A stretch of 64,000 nucleotides of DNA, from contig CAJXUK010000002.1 in assembly GCA_913061435.1 (NCBI GenBank), forward strand, positions 1 through 64,000, given 5' to 3'. Position numbers and translations under genes: made by a program. The notes under the pieces are model-generated. The model saw only the letters and a program-made list of their open reading frames with translations. It did not search any database and had not been told where the DNA came from. The number at the start of each line of letters is the position of its first letter. The first letter of the stretch is position 1. Positions 1 through 7,099 of the stretch are shown here, piece after piece. This DNA comes from an uncultured Thalassolituus sp. (GTDB taxonomy: Bacteria; Pseudomonadota; Gammaproteobacteria; Pseudomonadales; Oceanobacteraceae).

Positions 1-76
1 TAAGCCGCTACATAACAGATTATTATAGCCAGCTTAGACCACACACATTTAACAGTGGGCTTACGCCTGCAGCAGC

Positions 77-102
77 AGAGGCAGTTTATGAAAACTGCCT
101 CT
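77..102. repeat. Perfect 11-bp inverted repeat (hairpin)
   Basis: AGAGGCAGTTT at 77-87 is mirrored by AAACTGCCTCT at 92-102 around a four-base loop. Neither side has a strong T run, so it may be a weak terminator for a gene to the left or part of a recombination-site arm. No gene can be assigned to positions 1-528 otherwise; the two short overlapping ORFs at 119-334 look random. Confidence 0.45.
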
Positions 103-195
103 TAACTTGTGACCAAATTTAGTTGACCACAACAAATTGCATAATCAGGCCTCCATATATATTCAGAATGTGTATTTTAACTGCATTCCAACAAA

Positions 196-211
196 CTGTA
201 TATATATACAG
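196..211. promoter_or_regulatory. Perfect LexA (SOS) box
   Basis: CTGTATATATATACAG matches the gammaproteobacterial LexA operator CTG-N10-CAG with the ideal alternating TA centre, and the palindrome continues three more bases on each side (193-214). It implies a DNA-damage-controlled promoter. No long ORF follows in either direction: leftwards a GGAGG at about 149-153 precedes only a seven-codon ORF, and rightwards an eight-codon ORF starts near 238. The controlled gene may be lost, very small, or outside the window. Integron integrase genes are often LexA-controlled, but none is present here. Confidence 0.6.
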
Positions 212-528
212 TTTATATCTAAAGAGTAGGACAATCCATGCTCGTTTGCACAGAAAAAATGTAACCAATGCGCGTTGGTACTGGCACACTATAAAAAAAT
301 GTAGCAAAATCAGTGCATTATAAATACAAACCATGACATAACGAGACCCTCGTTATTTAGGTAAATGCGCATGCGTGTATTTCTATAATGGAAAGATGGA
401 TCTTGGAAATGGAGTTTGAAAATTACAAAATAAAATCAAATAGTTACCACGATTCAACGAGCTCTTTTACAGAAGAGTCACTTCCGTGCAAACGCGCATG
501 CCTACGATTAAAATGTTAGGTGAATAAT

Positions 529-951
529 ATGAGAATAGTTATTACCGCAATACTATGCGTATTTTCCTTACAATCGCTCTCAAAAGATTTAAGCGCAACT
601 TGTAACAACGGTCTAATTGTCGATTCAATTATCAACGATCAAGTCACAACATTTTCCTTCTCTGATAACTTTCAAATCAATAACAAACTTCCAATTGTTC
701 TCGCATCAATTAGAGTAACTAACCATACAAATACAGATCAATTATTTACAACTAAAATGCTCACTGCTAAATTCAATGACCTTGAATTCATCAGAGCATA
801 TAAAAATACAATTGCATCTGAGGTTATAGATTTTTCAGGTGTTACAGTTTCATCTAGTTCCCAAATATTAGTAAATGTATACTGGGCGCCACAACTTAAA
901 ATTGATGACAAAATTCATAGTGTCGAGGTACTTTGTGGTAAATTCACCTAA
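529..951 (+). CDS. Hypothetical exported protein on an integron cassette
   Basis: A protein of 140 residues of unknown function. It starts with a short hydrophobic segment (IVITAILCVFSLQSL) resembling a signal peptide, followed by a beta-rich, Thr/Asn-rich body with two cysteines, which suggests a small periplasmic or surface protein. A GTG lies nine bases upstream, but the ATG at 529 is preferred because AGGTGA (518-523) is then a well-placed ribosome binding site. The stop codon lies inside the first core of the attC site that follows, typical of a cassette gene. AT content is higher than in the core genes to the right. Confidence 0.7.
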   Translation: MRIVITAILCVFSLQSLSKDLSATCNNGLIVDSIINDQVTTFSFSDNFQINNKLPIVLASIRVTNHTNTDQLFTTKMLTAKFNDLEFIRAYKNTIASEVIDFSGVTVSSSSQILVNVYWAPQLKIDDKIHSVEVLCGKFT

Positions 952-1050
952 CAAGTGCCAGCAAGCGGACTTGTGCAAGCTGTCACCCTTTTTGCAAAAA
1001 CACGCAAAAAAGTCGCCATCTCACACAAGCCGTTGTGGCAGGCGTTAGCT
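946..1050 (+). other. attC integron recombination site of cassette 1
   Basis: The 5' core ACCTAAC (946-952) fits RYYYAAC and the 3' core GTTAGCT (1044-1050) fits GTTRRRY except for one base. Between them are paired arms: CTTGTG with CACAAG, and TTTTTGC with GCAAAAAA. The order R''-L''-loop-L'-R' and the length of about 105 bp are normal for chromosomal-integron attC sites. The cut point (G/TT) puts the start of the next cassette at 1045. Confidence 0.75.
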
Positions 1051-1102
1051 GCCTAAGTCGTTGAAAAGATATAATTGCTATTAAAGAGAGTAAAGATTAA
1101 GC

Positions 1103-2881
1103 ATGGAAATAAAAGAAGGTTATATAGAAGACTTTATAAGTGGCCTGCCAATTAAGGCCACCCCTGAAGAGCTTGATGCTGTTCAGGTCTATTCGAAAGT
1201 ACTTGTTGACGACTATGGCTACCCTAAGGATAACATCCAGACCCGACCTCAGTGGCGCGTTAAGGTGCGCCCTTCCGATGTAAAAAAAGAATATCCAGTT
1301 GATATTGCAATTTTTGGTGATAAGGATCATCAAGAAGAGAACATACAGATCATTGTGGAATGTAAGAAAAAAAATAGGAAGGACGGTCGAGGGCAGCTCG
1401 AGGACTATTTGCGATTTTCGAAGGCTAGGATTGGAGTTTGGTTTAATGGAGATGAACGAGAATTCATTTATAAGAATGAAGCAGATGGAAAGATTGAATT
1501 TAGTGACCTTCCAAATATCCCTAGATATGGCCAGCGTGTTGAGGATATTGGAAAGTTCAAAAGAAAGGATCTACGGCCTGCTACAAACCTCAAGTCAGTT
1601 TTTAAAGCGATAAGGAACTACCTAGCGGCTAATGCTGTTGGTATTACACGAGATGAAGTCTTTGCTCAGCAATTGATAAATCTTATTTTCTGTAAAATCT
1701 ATGATGAAAGATTTACTAAGCCGAGTGAAGCTGTGACTTTTCGAGCTGGTTTAGGTGAGAGTGCAGGCGAGGTTCATGCGAGAATCAGCGAGCTTTTCGA
1801 AAAAGTTAAGTCTCAATATGACGATGTAATTGAAGTTGCCGATTCAATTGAACTTGACCCTAAATCTTTAACTTATGTTGTTGGTGAGCTGCAACTATAT
1901 TCAATTCAAGATAGCGCTCGAGATGCAGTGGGAGATGCCTTTGAAGTATTTATAGGGCCTTCCTTGAAAGGCGGACAAGGCCAGTTTTTTACTCCAAGAA
2001 ATGTCGTAAAAATGGTTATAGATATGATAGACCCTTTGCCAAATCAAAAGATAATCGACCCTGCATGCGGAAGCGGTGGTTTTTTAGTTGAGGGGCTTCG
2101 GCATGTTTGGAAGAAAGTACAAGACGAAGGTGAGGCACTAAATTGGCCTGCTCATGAAATCGAAGCAGAAAAACAAAAAGTTGCAATTAAGAATTTTAGG
2201 GGAATTGATAAAGACTACTTCTTGAGCAAAGTAGCAAAGGCTTATATGGCTATTCTCGGACATGGTAGAGGGGGTGTTCATTGTGAAAACAGTCTTGAAT
2301 CTCCAGTAAATTGGGCAAGTAAAACTAGAGATAGTATTCAACTGGGAAGTTTTGATGTAGTTATTACAAACCCTCCATTTGGAAAAAAGCTAGCTATCGA
2401 TTCAGTTGACATGCTTAAGAACTACGAGCTAGGACATAAATGGAAGCATGATTTATCGGAGGACTTCTTTGAAAAACAAGGATTGCAAGATAAACAACCA
2501 CCACAAATTCTTTTTATAGAAAGGTGCTTAGACTTACTTAAAGATGGCGGCACATTAGGAATAGTATTATTAGAAAGTATTTTTGGAATGCCTAAATATC
2601 GTTATGTTGTCGATTACCTTCAAAGAAATACCAACATCAAGTCAATAGTGACAATGCCTGAGGATTTATTCCAACCACATACTCACGCTAAATGTTGCGT
2701 TGTTATTTGTGAAAAAACTACCAAACCTTCAAGTAATTACCCAATATTTATGGCTGATGTTAAATGGTGTGGCCACGACAGTAGAGGGAACCCAACAATT
2801 AGAAAGAATGCAGAAGGAAAAGATGAGCTTTTAGATGACATCCCAAAAGTAGCTGACTTATATAAAAAAGGAGGCAAGTAG
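1103..2881 (+). CDS. Type I/IIB-like restriction endonuclease-methyltransferase fusion (BcgI A-like)
   Basis: 592 residues. The N-terminal 130 or so residues look like the endonuclease domain of type I R subunits, with a PD-(D/E)XK motif (D67, then E86-C-K88 in IIVECKKK). The rest is a type I-like N6-adenine methyltransferase (HsdM/N6_Mtase): SAM motif DPACGSGG from residue 319 and catalytic NPPF from residue 423. A helical segment joins the two. With the specificity subunit next door and no HsdR helicase in the window, the layout resembles type IIB BcgI (A = R+M, B = S). A type I modification unit with an unlinked translocase is the alternative. A TATAAT at about 1070 may be the cassette's own promoter. 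Confidence 0.8.
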   Translation: MEIKEGYIEDFISGLPIKATPEELDAVQVYSKVLVDDYGYPKDNIQTRPQWRVKVRPSDVKKEYPVDIAIFGDKDHQEENIQIIVECKKKNRKDGRGQLEDYLRFSKARIGVWFNGDEREFIYKNEADGKIEFSDLPNIPRYGQRVEDIGKFKRKDLRPATNLKSVFKAIRNYLAANAVGITRDEVFAQQLINLIFCKIYDERFTKPSEAVTFRAGLGESAGEVHARISELFEKVKSQYDDVIEVADSIELDPKSLTYVVGELQLYSIQDSARDAVGDAFEVFIGPSLKGGQGQFFTPRNVVKMVIDMIDPLPNQKIIDPACGSGGFLVEGLRHVWKKVQDEGEALNWPAHEIEAEKQKVAIKNFRGIDKDYFLSKVAKAYMAILGHGRGGVHCENSLESPVNWASKTRDSIQLGSFDVVITNPPFGKKLAIDSVDMLKNYELGHKWKHDLSEDFFEKQGLQDKQPPQILFIERCLDLLKDGGTLGIVLLESIFGMPKYRYVVDYLQRNTNIKSIVTMPEDLFQPHTHAKCCVVICEKTTKPSSNYPIFMADVKWCGHDSRGNPTIRKNAEGKDELLDDIPKVADLYKKGGK

Positions 2882-2883
2882 AA

Positions 2884-4356
2884 GTGATTAACTACTGGCT
2901 GAATCGATCCAATATCAGGGAGCGAGTATATATTCCTAAATATTATGATCCGGGCATCACTGCTCGACTGGAAAAGCTTAAAAATACTCATAATCTTTAT
3001 CGAGTTAATGACCTTGTTCAAAACGGTTCTATAGTATTGTCAACAGGTCATGAAATTGGAAAGCTTGCTTATGGAACAGGTGACATCCCATTTGTGAGAA
3101 CTTCTGATATTACTAATTGGGAAACAAAAACAGCTCCTAAGCAAGGTGTTTCAGAGGATATATACTTATCATACGCTGAATCGCAGAATGTCGAGAATGG
3201 AGATATATTATTAGTTAGAGATGGAACTTATCTAATAGGAACCAACTGCATCATTACAGAGTTAGATAAAAAAATTGTTTATCAATCTCATATTTTAAAA
3301 ATAAGAGTTTCAAAAGAATTTATAGACCCATACTTGGTGTTTGTTATTTTAAATGCCCCAATAGTACAAGAACAAATTAGAAGTGTTCAATTTACTGCTG
3401 ATACAATTGATACTATTGGAAATCGATTCCAAGAACTCGTATTACCTATTCCAAAAGATAAAACTATTTGTAAGGAAATTGCAGCAATCTCAAAAAAGGC
3501 AATGAACGATAGGGAGTTGGGAAAGGCTTTTATAAAACAAGCTCCAGTAATCATTGAGGAGGTGCTTAAGTCTAATAGTACAGCTCCAATAAATGATTTT
3601 CTTGCGAAGGACTGGGATGAAATTATTACGGATATGACGCAAGATACCGTAACATCTGAGTTTGGTCATTTTGAAACATTTTGGATTAATTCTGCTGATG
3701 TAAAAGAAAGAATATACCTTCCAAAATACTATGATCCTGATATAACTGATGAGATATCCAGTCTTTCATCTACTTGTGACTGTGTTTCAATTTTGAGTTT
3801 ATGTAACAACGGATTTATAAGCGTAAGCACAGGTGATGAAATTGGTAAAATGGCATATGGAACGGGAGATATTCCATTTATACGTACAAGTGACTTTTCA
3901 AACTGGGAACTAAAGCATGATCCCAAGCAAGGAATATCGGAAGAAATATATCAAGAATATCGAGAGTCACAGAATGTTAAAGCTGGAGATATTTTATTGG
4001 TTAGGGATGGAACATATCTTATAGGGACATCCTGCATGATAACTGAAGAAGACTCAAAAATTCTTTTCTGTGGTGGGCTTTATAAAATAAGGGTCAATGA
4101 TTGTGAGTTTCTTGATGAATGGCTACTACTGGCATTGTTGAATTCTTATTTAGTTAAAAGGCAAATAAGAACGAAGCAGTTTACGAGAGATGTAATAGAC
4201 ACCATTGGGAAACGCCTTTATGAAGTTGTTCTTCCTATCCCTAAATCCGACGAGGTTAGAAAAAGCATTTCAACTCAAATGAAGTCTATTGTGGAAACAA
4301 GAATGCAAGGGCGAATAACCATAAAAGAGCAAGCAAATATTATTGCACCTTGCTAA
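2884..4356 (+). CDS. Restriction-modification specificity subunit with two near-duplicate halves (HsdS/BcgI B-like)
   Basis: 490 residues, starting with GTG two bases after the methyltransferase gene, with AAGGAGG at 2869-2875 as ribosome binding site. It is an internal duplication. Half 1 (about residues 1-200) and half 2 (about 264-460) share KYYDP.IT, STG.EIGK.AYGTGDIPF.RTSD, PKQG.SE.IY and GDILLVRDGTYLIGT, and each ends in IDTIG.R..E.VLPIPK. These are two target-recognition domains plus the conserved connector repeats of S subunits. Two such similar domains suggest related half-sites and perhaps a symmetric bipartite target. The stop lies just before the attC core at 4364. Confidence 0.8.
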   Translation: MINYWLNRSNIRERVYIPKYYDPGITARLEKLKNTHNLYRVNDLVQNGSIVLSTGHEIGKLAYGTGDIPFVRTSDITNWETKTAPKQGVSEDIYLSYAESQNVENGDILLVRDGTYLIGTNCIITELDKKIVYQSHILKIRVSKEFIDPYLVFVILNAPIVQEQIRSVQFTADTIDTIGNRFQELVLPIPKDKTICKEIAAISKKAMNDRELGKAFIKQAPVIIEEVLKSNSTAPINDFLAKDWDEIITDMTQDTVTSEFGHFETFWINSADVKERIYLPKYYDPDITDEISSLSSTCDCVSILSLCNNGFISVSTGDEIGKMAYGTGDIPFIRTSDFSNWELKHDPKQGISEEIYQEYRESQNVKAGDILLVRDGTYLIGTSCMITEEDSKILFCGGLYKIRVNDCEFLDEWLLLALLNSYLVKRQIRTKQFTRDVIDTIGKRLYEVVLPIPKSDEVRKSISTQMKSIVETRMQGRITIKEQANIIAPC

Positions 4357-4363
4357 ATTCGGC

Positions 4364-4372
4364 AGCTAACAA
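4364..4372 (+). other. Left fragment of the restriction cassette attC, cut by an IS
   Basis: AGCTAAC at 4364-4370, just after the hsdS-like stop, looks like the first core (R'') of an attC site. What follows directly is IS DNA. Joining it to 5913 restores AGCTAACAA-GCGCTTGCAC, a normal attC start whose other arm runs to 6019. The AA at 4371-4372 and 5913-5914 would be the two-base core copied at insertion. The exact junction is inferred to within a few bases. Confidence 0.6.
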
Positions 4373-4403
4373 CACGCCCTGAGGTGGACAGCAACCATTT
4401 TTC

Positions 4404-5666
4404 TTAGCTATTTGCAGCATACTGAAGCAGTGGTGATCCCCGTTTTTTCAAGGCTTCTAAATACTTCGATTCATCATAAACTGTGCGGGTTTTCCAGCAG
4501 CTAAAAGCAATTCTAACCCACTTAAAGGCTAAAGCCCTGATTACGGTATTATGCGGTTTTCCTTTCTCGATTTGCTGCTGATAATAAGCTTTAGCCCAGA
4601 ATGAAAAACGTACTGACTGACCTGCCCACTCGACAAAGGTTTGCCGTAAAAATTTAGGGCAACTGTAGCGCCAATGAGTCCATGACTTTTTACCACTTCG
4701 TTCAATAACAGGTGCAATACCCGCATATTTTTGCATGTCTGCGGCCGTTTCATAACGCGCTCGATTGGAACCAAATGCGACCAATAATCTTGGTGCTAAT
4801 TGTGGGCCTGCACCTGGTAAACTATCAAAAATAGCCTTATCTTTTTGGGCTTTGTAGCGTGTTTTAATGTCTTTATCCATGACATCAATGGCTTCAATCA
4901 GTAGCTTGAGTTGGGGTACCAATAAGCTAATCATTAGTCGATTAGGGGCAATAATACCTTCATCGTGGGTTAGTGCAAAAGCTGACTTGATCGACGCAAT
5001 ACGGTTCTCATTAACGGCACTATAGCGTGAGTTATGCTGGTTAAAGAAGTTGATGAGTGTGCTTTTTCTGGCACGTTTGGCAGAGGCTAAATCAGGCCAG
5101 CGACTAATAAATTCACAAAATATAATAGTGTCTTTTTCTTTAAACCATTCAAGTGGTTGCGGGTAGTAAGATTTTAAAATTCCCGCTATGCGATTCGATA
5201 AATCGACGCGATCTTGCACCAGTTTACGTCGATACTCTACCAGTTGCCCCAAGGCTCTAATATCAGCCGAATCAGGCTCAATCACTCGGAGTTTATCCAT
5301 GTGTAATCGTAGAATATCAACCTGAAATTTTGCATCGCTAGGATCGTCCTTAGCACCACTATGTACAAAAGCTTTTCGGTATTTGGCGACGGTTGAAGGG
5401 TTAATAGAAAAGATGGTTAGGTGATCGTATTTTAATAATGCATGAACTAATGGGCCTTTTTTTAGCTCGCAACTAATACCAATTCTCTGGTTGGGATAAC
5501 GTTCTTTTAATGTCATCACCCAGTCATGAATCGCTTCAGGCTTGGATGAAATAACGCCATAGGCGTAGGTTTTTCCTTGGTCGTCTGTTTCACAAAAGTC
5601 ATGTTTTCTATCGGCCCAATCAATGCCGATAAGGCAAGCAAAATCACCAATATTGGGTTCTTTCAT
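4404..5666 (-). CDS. IS110-family transposase (serine/DEDD recombinase)
   Basis: 420 residues, complete. The N-terminal RuvC-like DEDD domain starts with LIGIDWADRKHDF (first Asp about residue 16), has E in SCELKKG and a later DDPSDA pair. The C-terminal Transposase_20 domain has LPGAGPQLAPRLLVAFG and YAGIAPVIERSGKK, whose serine is the expected nucleophile. Enzymes of this family recombine DNA under guidance of an RNA made from the element's own end. The upstream non-coding region (5667-5912) supports that here. No frameshift is seen, so the element may be active. Confidence 0.92.
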   Translation of the reverse strand: MKEPNIGDFACLIGIDWADRKHDFCETDDQGKTYAYGVISSKPEAIHDWVMTLKERYPNQRIGISCELKKGPLVHALLKYDHLTIFSINPSTVAKYRKAFVHSGAKDDPSDAKFQVDILRLHMDKLRVIEPDSADIRALGQLVEYRRKLVQDRVDLSNRIAGILKSYYPQPLEWFKEKDTIIFCEFISRWPDLASAKRARKSTLINFFNQHNSRYSAVNENRIASIKSAFALTHDEGIIAPNRLMISLLVPQLKLLIEAIDVMDKDIKTRYKAQKDKAIFDSLPGAGPQLAPRLLVAFGSNRARYETAADMQKYAGIAPVIERSGKKSWTHWRYSCPKFLRQTFVEWAGQSVRFSFWAKAYYQQQIEKGKPHNTVIRALAFKWVRIAFSCWKTRTVYDESKYLEALKKRGSPLLQYAANS

Positions 5667-5696
5667 TTGAGTTAACCTCAGTGTAAGGTAGCTTTT

Positions 5697-5852
5697 GGAA
5701 TGTGCAGGTACTCGTTTCTCGCAGGTCTTATAGATAGTCGGTGGGCGACATTCCCTGAGTATGCGTTTTGAAACGGAGTGACTTCTGTTAGCTCGAACGT
5801 CTTGTTATGAACATTGAATGTTTGGCGCAAGCATATTCGTAACTAACAGAAG
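5697..5852 (-). ncRNA. Candidate bridge (guide) RNA of the IS110 element
   Basis: The non-coding left end holds two large stem-loops in series. The first in the direction of transcription closes CTTCTGTTAG (5782-5791) with CTAACAGAAG (5843-5852), has an extra CGAA/TTCG pair inside and an apical AACATT/AATGTT hairpin (5810-5822). This leaves two unpaired strands: CTTGTTATG (5801-5809) on one side and GGCGCAAGC (5824-5832) on the other. The second closes GGAATGT (5697-5703) with ACATTCC (5748-5754) around about 44 bases. Two looped stems upstream of the recombinase gene is the known plan of IS110 bridge RNAs (target loop, then donor loop). Ends are approximate. Confidence 0.55.
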
Positions 5853-5912
5853 CATGTTCCACTTTTTTAGCCAGAGAGTAAAAGGCCAGAATTAATGGAA
5901 CGGAAGAACTAT

Positions 5913-6019
5913 AAGCGCTTGCACATGGACAAAGTTTCCGTTGCACCTTTTGTGCATGGCTTCGCCATTATCGCACAAAATCCGCAACTACAACTTTGCC
6001 CGTGACGCGGGCGTTAAAT
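5913..6019 (+). other. Right part of the IS-split attC site
   Basis: The arms fold well: CAAAGTT (5930-5936), GTTGC and TTTTGTGC pair with GCACAAAA, GCAAC and AACTTTG around ATGGCTTCGCCATTATC. The site ends with GGGCGTTAAAT, whose GTTAAAT (6013-6019) is a good R' core (GTTRRRY). Only the first core is missing from this side; the matching AGCTAAC stands at 4364-4370 beyond the IS. The next cassette begins at about 6014. Confidence 0.7.
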
Positions 6020-6331
6020 GCCGGTTATGAGCATATCAATAGCATCCATTATTTCGTAACGGTAGCTCTCAAGAGAGGTAATCTCAGCCTTCAATATAGA
6101 CCTTGGCACAGATGTCATTTGGTGGGCCAAAAGTATAAAGGTTCCTTCGTCTAGATTGATAATGGGGCAAAGTTTTTTCGCGTTCGTATTATTTACTGCT
6201 GAGACCGGCGAGAGAGGGATTACTAAGCGGGAGTTTAGATCATTGAGTAAGTCGCTTTGTACATTAACAAAATATGGGTAAGTTTTTCGAGAGCTTTTGT
6301 CTTCGTTTTTATATAAAGTAAATTGTGTCAT
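6014..6331 (-). CDS. ccdB: CcdB-family toxin (gyrase poison)
   Basis: 105 residues, the normal length for CcdB. Family features include the N-terminal MTQFTLYKN, YPYFVNVQSDLL, and RLVIPL near residue 37, followed by LCPII and a helix ending DAIDMLITGI. The F-plasmid family poisons DNA gyrase; here that is by homology. The gene runs opposite to the cassette direction, and its stop codon (6014-6016) lies within the R' core of the preceding attC, so the toxin is packed against the recombination site. The start overlaps the end of ccdA by one base (TAATG), giving coupled translation. Confidence 0.85.
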   Translation of the reverse strand: MTQFTLYKNEDKSSRKTYPYFVNVQSDLLNDLNSRLVIPLSPVSAVNNTNAKKLCPIINLDEGTFILLAHQMTSVPRSILKAEITSLESYRYEIMDAIDMLITGI

Positions 6332-6576
6332 TAGAAGTCTCGAAAAGAGTCTGAAAATAATCCATTTTTATCAGCTAACTCATTTAAGGCTTGGATTGCT
6401 TCTTTGTTCTCTTCTGCCCAAAGTTCTCTTTCAGCATTTCTTACTTGTATCGTTAAGGCTTGCTCAAGGGTCGCAGAAAGATTTATTTTAAGGCCGCGAG
6501 CCTTATTAAGAAGATCACTATTGATGCTTAAATTAGTTGCTTTTTTCGGTGCATTTTTGTTGAAGGCTTGTTGCAT
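6331..6576 (-). CDS. ccdA: CcdA-family antitoxin
   Basis: 81 residues. The ATG at 6576 is chosen because GGAG stands eight bases before it and the family motif follows (KKATNLSINSDLLNKAR, a ribbon-helix-helix DNA-binding arm). The C-terminal half (RNAERELWAEENKEAIQALNELADKNGLFSDSFRDF) matches the toxin-binding tail of CcdA. It neutralises the co-encoded toxin and probably represses the operon through the inverted repeat just upstream. Toxin-antitoxin cassettes are typical stabilisers of large integron arrays. Confidence 0.85.
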   Translation of the reverse strand: MQQAFNKNAPKKATNLSINSDLLNKARGLKINLSATLEQALTIQVRNAERELWAEENKEAIQALNELADKNGLFSDSFRDF

Positions 6577-6593
6577 AGTATTGGCTCCGCATA

Positions 6594-6622
6594 ATGAATG
6601 CGCAATAAGTATGCGCATTCAT
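6594..6622 (-). promoter_or_regulatory. Inverted repeat at the ccdAB promoter, probable autoregulatory operator
   Basis: ATGAATGCGCA (6594-6604) is exactly mirrored by TGCGCATTCAT (6612-6622) with a seven-base spacer, 18-46 bases before the ccdA start codon. This is where a CcdA/CcdB repressor would be expected to bind. It could also act as an attenuating hairpin in a leader. Confidence 0.5.
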
Positions 6623-6642
6623 ATTTTAGTAGCCAGCTAAAC

Positions 6643-6712
6643 ATTTAACAAGGCCATCTTGCGGATCTTTGTTGTTCTTACTGATTTTAATTGGCTCACG
6701 TTGAGCGTTTAG
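6643..6712 (+). other. Possible degenerate attC at the end of the ccdAB cassette
   Basis: ATTTAAC (6643-6649) followed by AAGGCCATCTTGCGGATC resembles an attC 5' arm, and GCGTTTAG (6705-6712) could be a decayed 3' core. The arms do not pair well, so this is only a positional guess at where the array ends. Confidence 0.25.
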
Positions 6713-6790
6713 AATAATATTATGAGGTGTTATGTATATTGATAACTCCCTTATTCTTATAAATATTAACTTCGGCTAAAAGGACACATT

Positions 6791-7024
6791 ATGACTTCTC
6801 TTATTCCTGGTAATTCATTGATTACCGACACCCCAGAAGAAGGCCGAGCTTTGGCAGTAAAAATGTCAAGGCTGATTATCAAAGCAACTCAGCCAAACGA
6901 GGCAGCTCGCAATAAAATGCGCGATGTTTATGCCAATGATCCAGCCATGTTAATTAGCATCGGCCAAGTGGTTGCAACCGAGTTTGCTACCATTGCAGCT
7001 GCTAATAATTATTGGCGCAAATAA
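6791..7024 (+). CDS. Hypothetical small protein
   Basis: 77 residues, no family recognised. It is soluble and helical with an Ala-rich C-terminal half ending in NNYWRK, and has no signal peptide or membrane segment. GGACAC stands before the ATG. It sits between the presumed end of the cassette array and the photolyase gene on the same strand, with its own AT-rich upstream region. It could be the last cassette gene or the first core gene; base composition resembles the core genes. Confidence is in its being a gene, not in any function. Confidence 0.6.
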   Translation: MTSLIPGNSLITDTPEEGRALAVKMSRLIIKATQPNEAARNKMRDVYANDPAMLISIGQVVATEFATIAAANNYWRK

Positions 7025-7099
7025 GCCCCTCTAAAAAACCAAAATAGATCAATACCCGTACCTGTTTAATCATTATTATTATGAATTAAGGATTAAGGC

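Larger units (their letters stand above)
4373..5912 (-). mobile_element. IS110-family insertion sequence inserted in attC
   Basis: An element of about 1.54 kb with one DEDD-type transposase gene. There are no clear terminal inverted repeats and no target duplication beyond perhaps two bases. Read in the gene's direction it has a left end of about 245 bp upstream of the gene and a right end of only about 31 bp, the arrangement of the IS110 subgroup rather than IS1111, whose long non-coding end lies downstream. It splits the attC that should follow the restriction cassette. IS110/IS1111 relatives that target attC sites are known (IS1111-attC group). Confidence 0.75.

Noticed and set aside
119-334. 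Overlapping short ORFs on both strands (119-334 minus, 123-323 plus)
   Set aside because: Low-complexity, no ribosome binding site for either, and they run through the LexA palindrome; probably chance.
1-528. Integron integrase or attI next to the array
   Set aside because: No ORF with tyrosine-recombinase motifs on either strand; the array's integrase must be outside the window or lost.
1103-4356. Complete type I restriction system
   Set aside because: No helicase/translocase (HsdR) gene is present; the endonuclease-like domain is fused to the methyltransferase.
4373-5912. Classification of the insertion sequence as IS1111 subgroup
   Set aside because: Sub-terminal inverted repeats are not visible and the long non-coding end is upstream of the transposase, which fits IS110 better.
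6643-6712. Firm attC at the end of the ccdAB cassette
   Set aside because: Core-like ends exist but the arms do not pair; kept only as a low-confidence feature.
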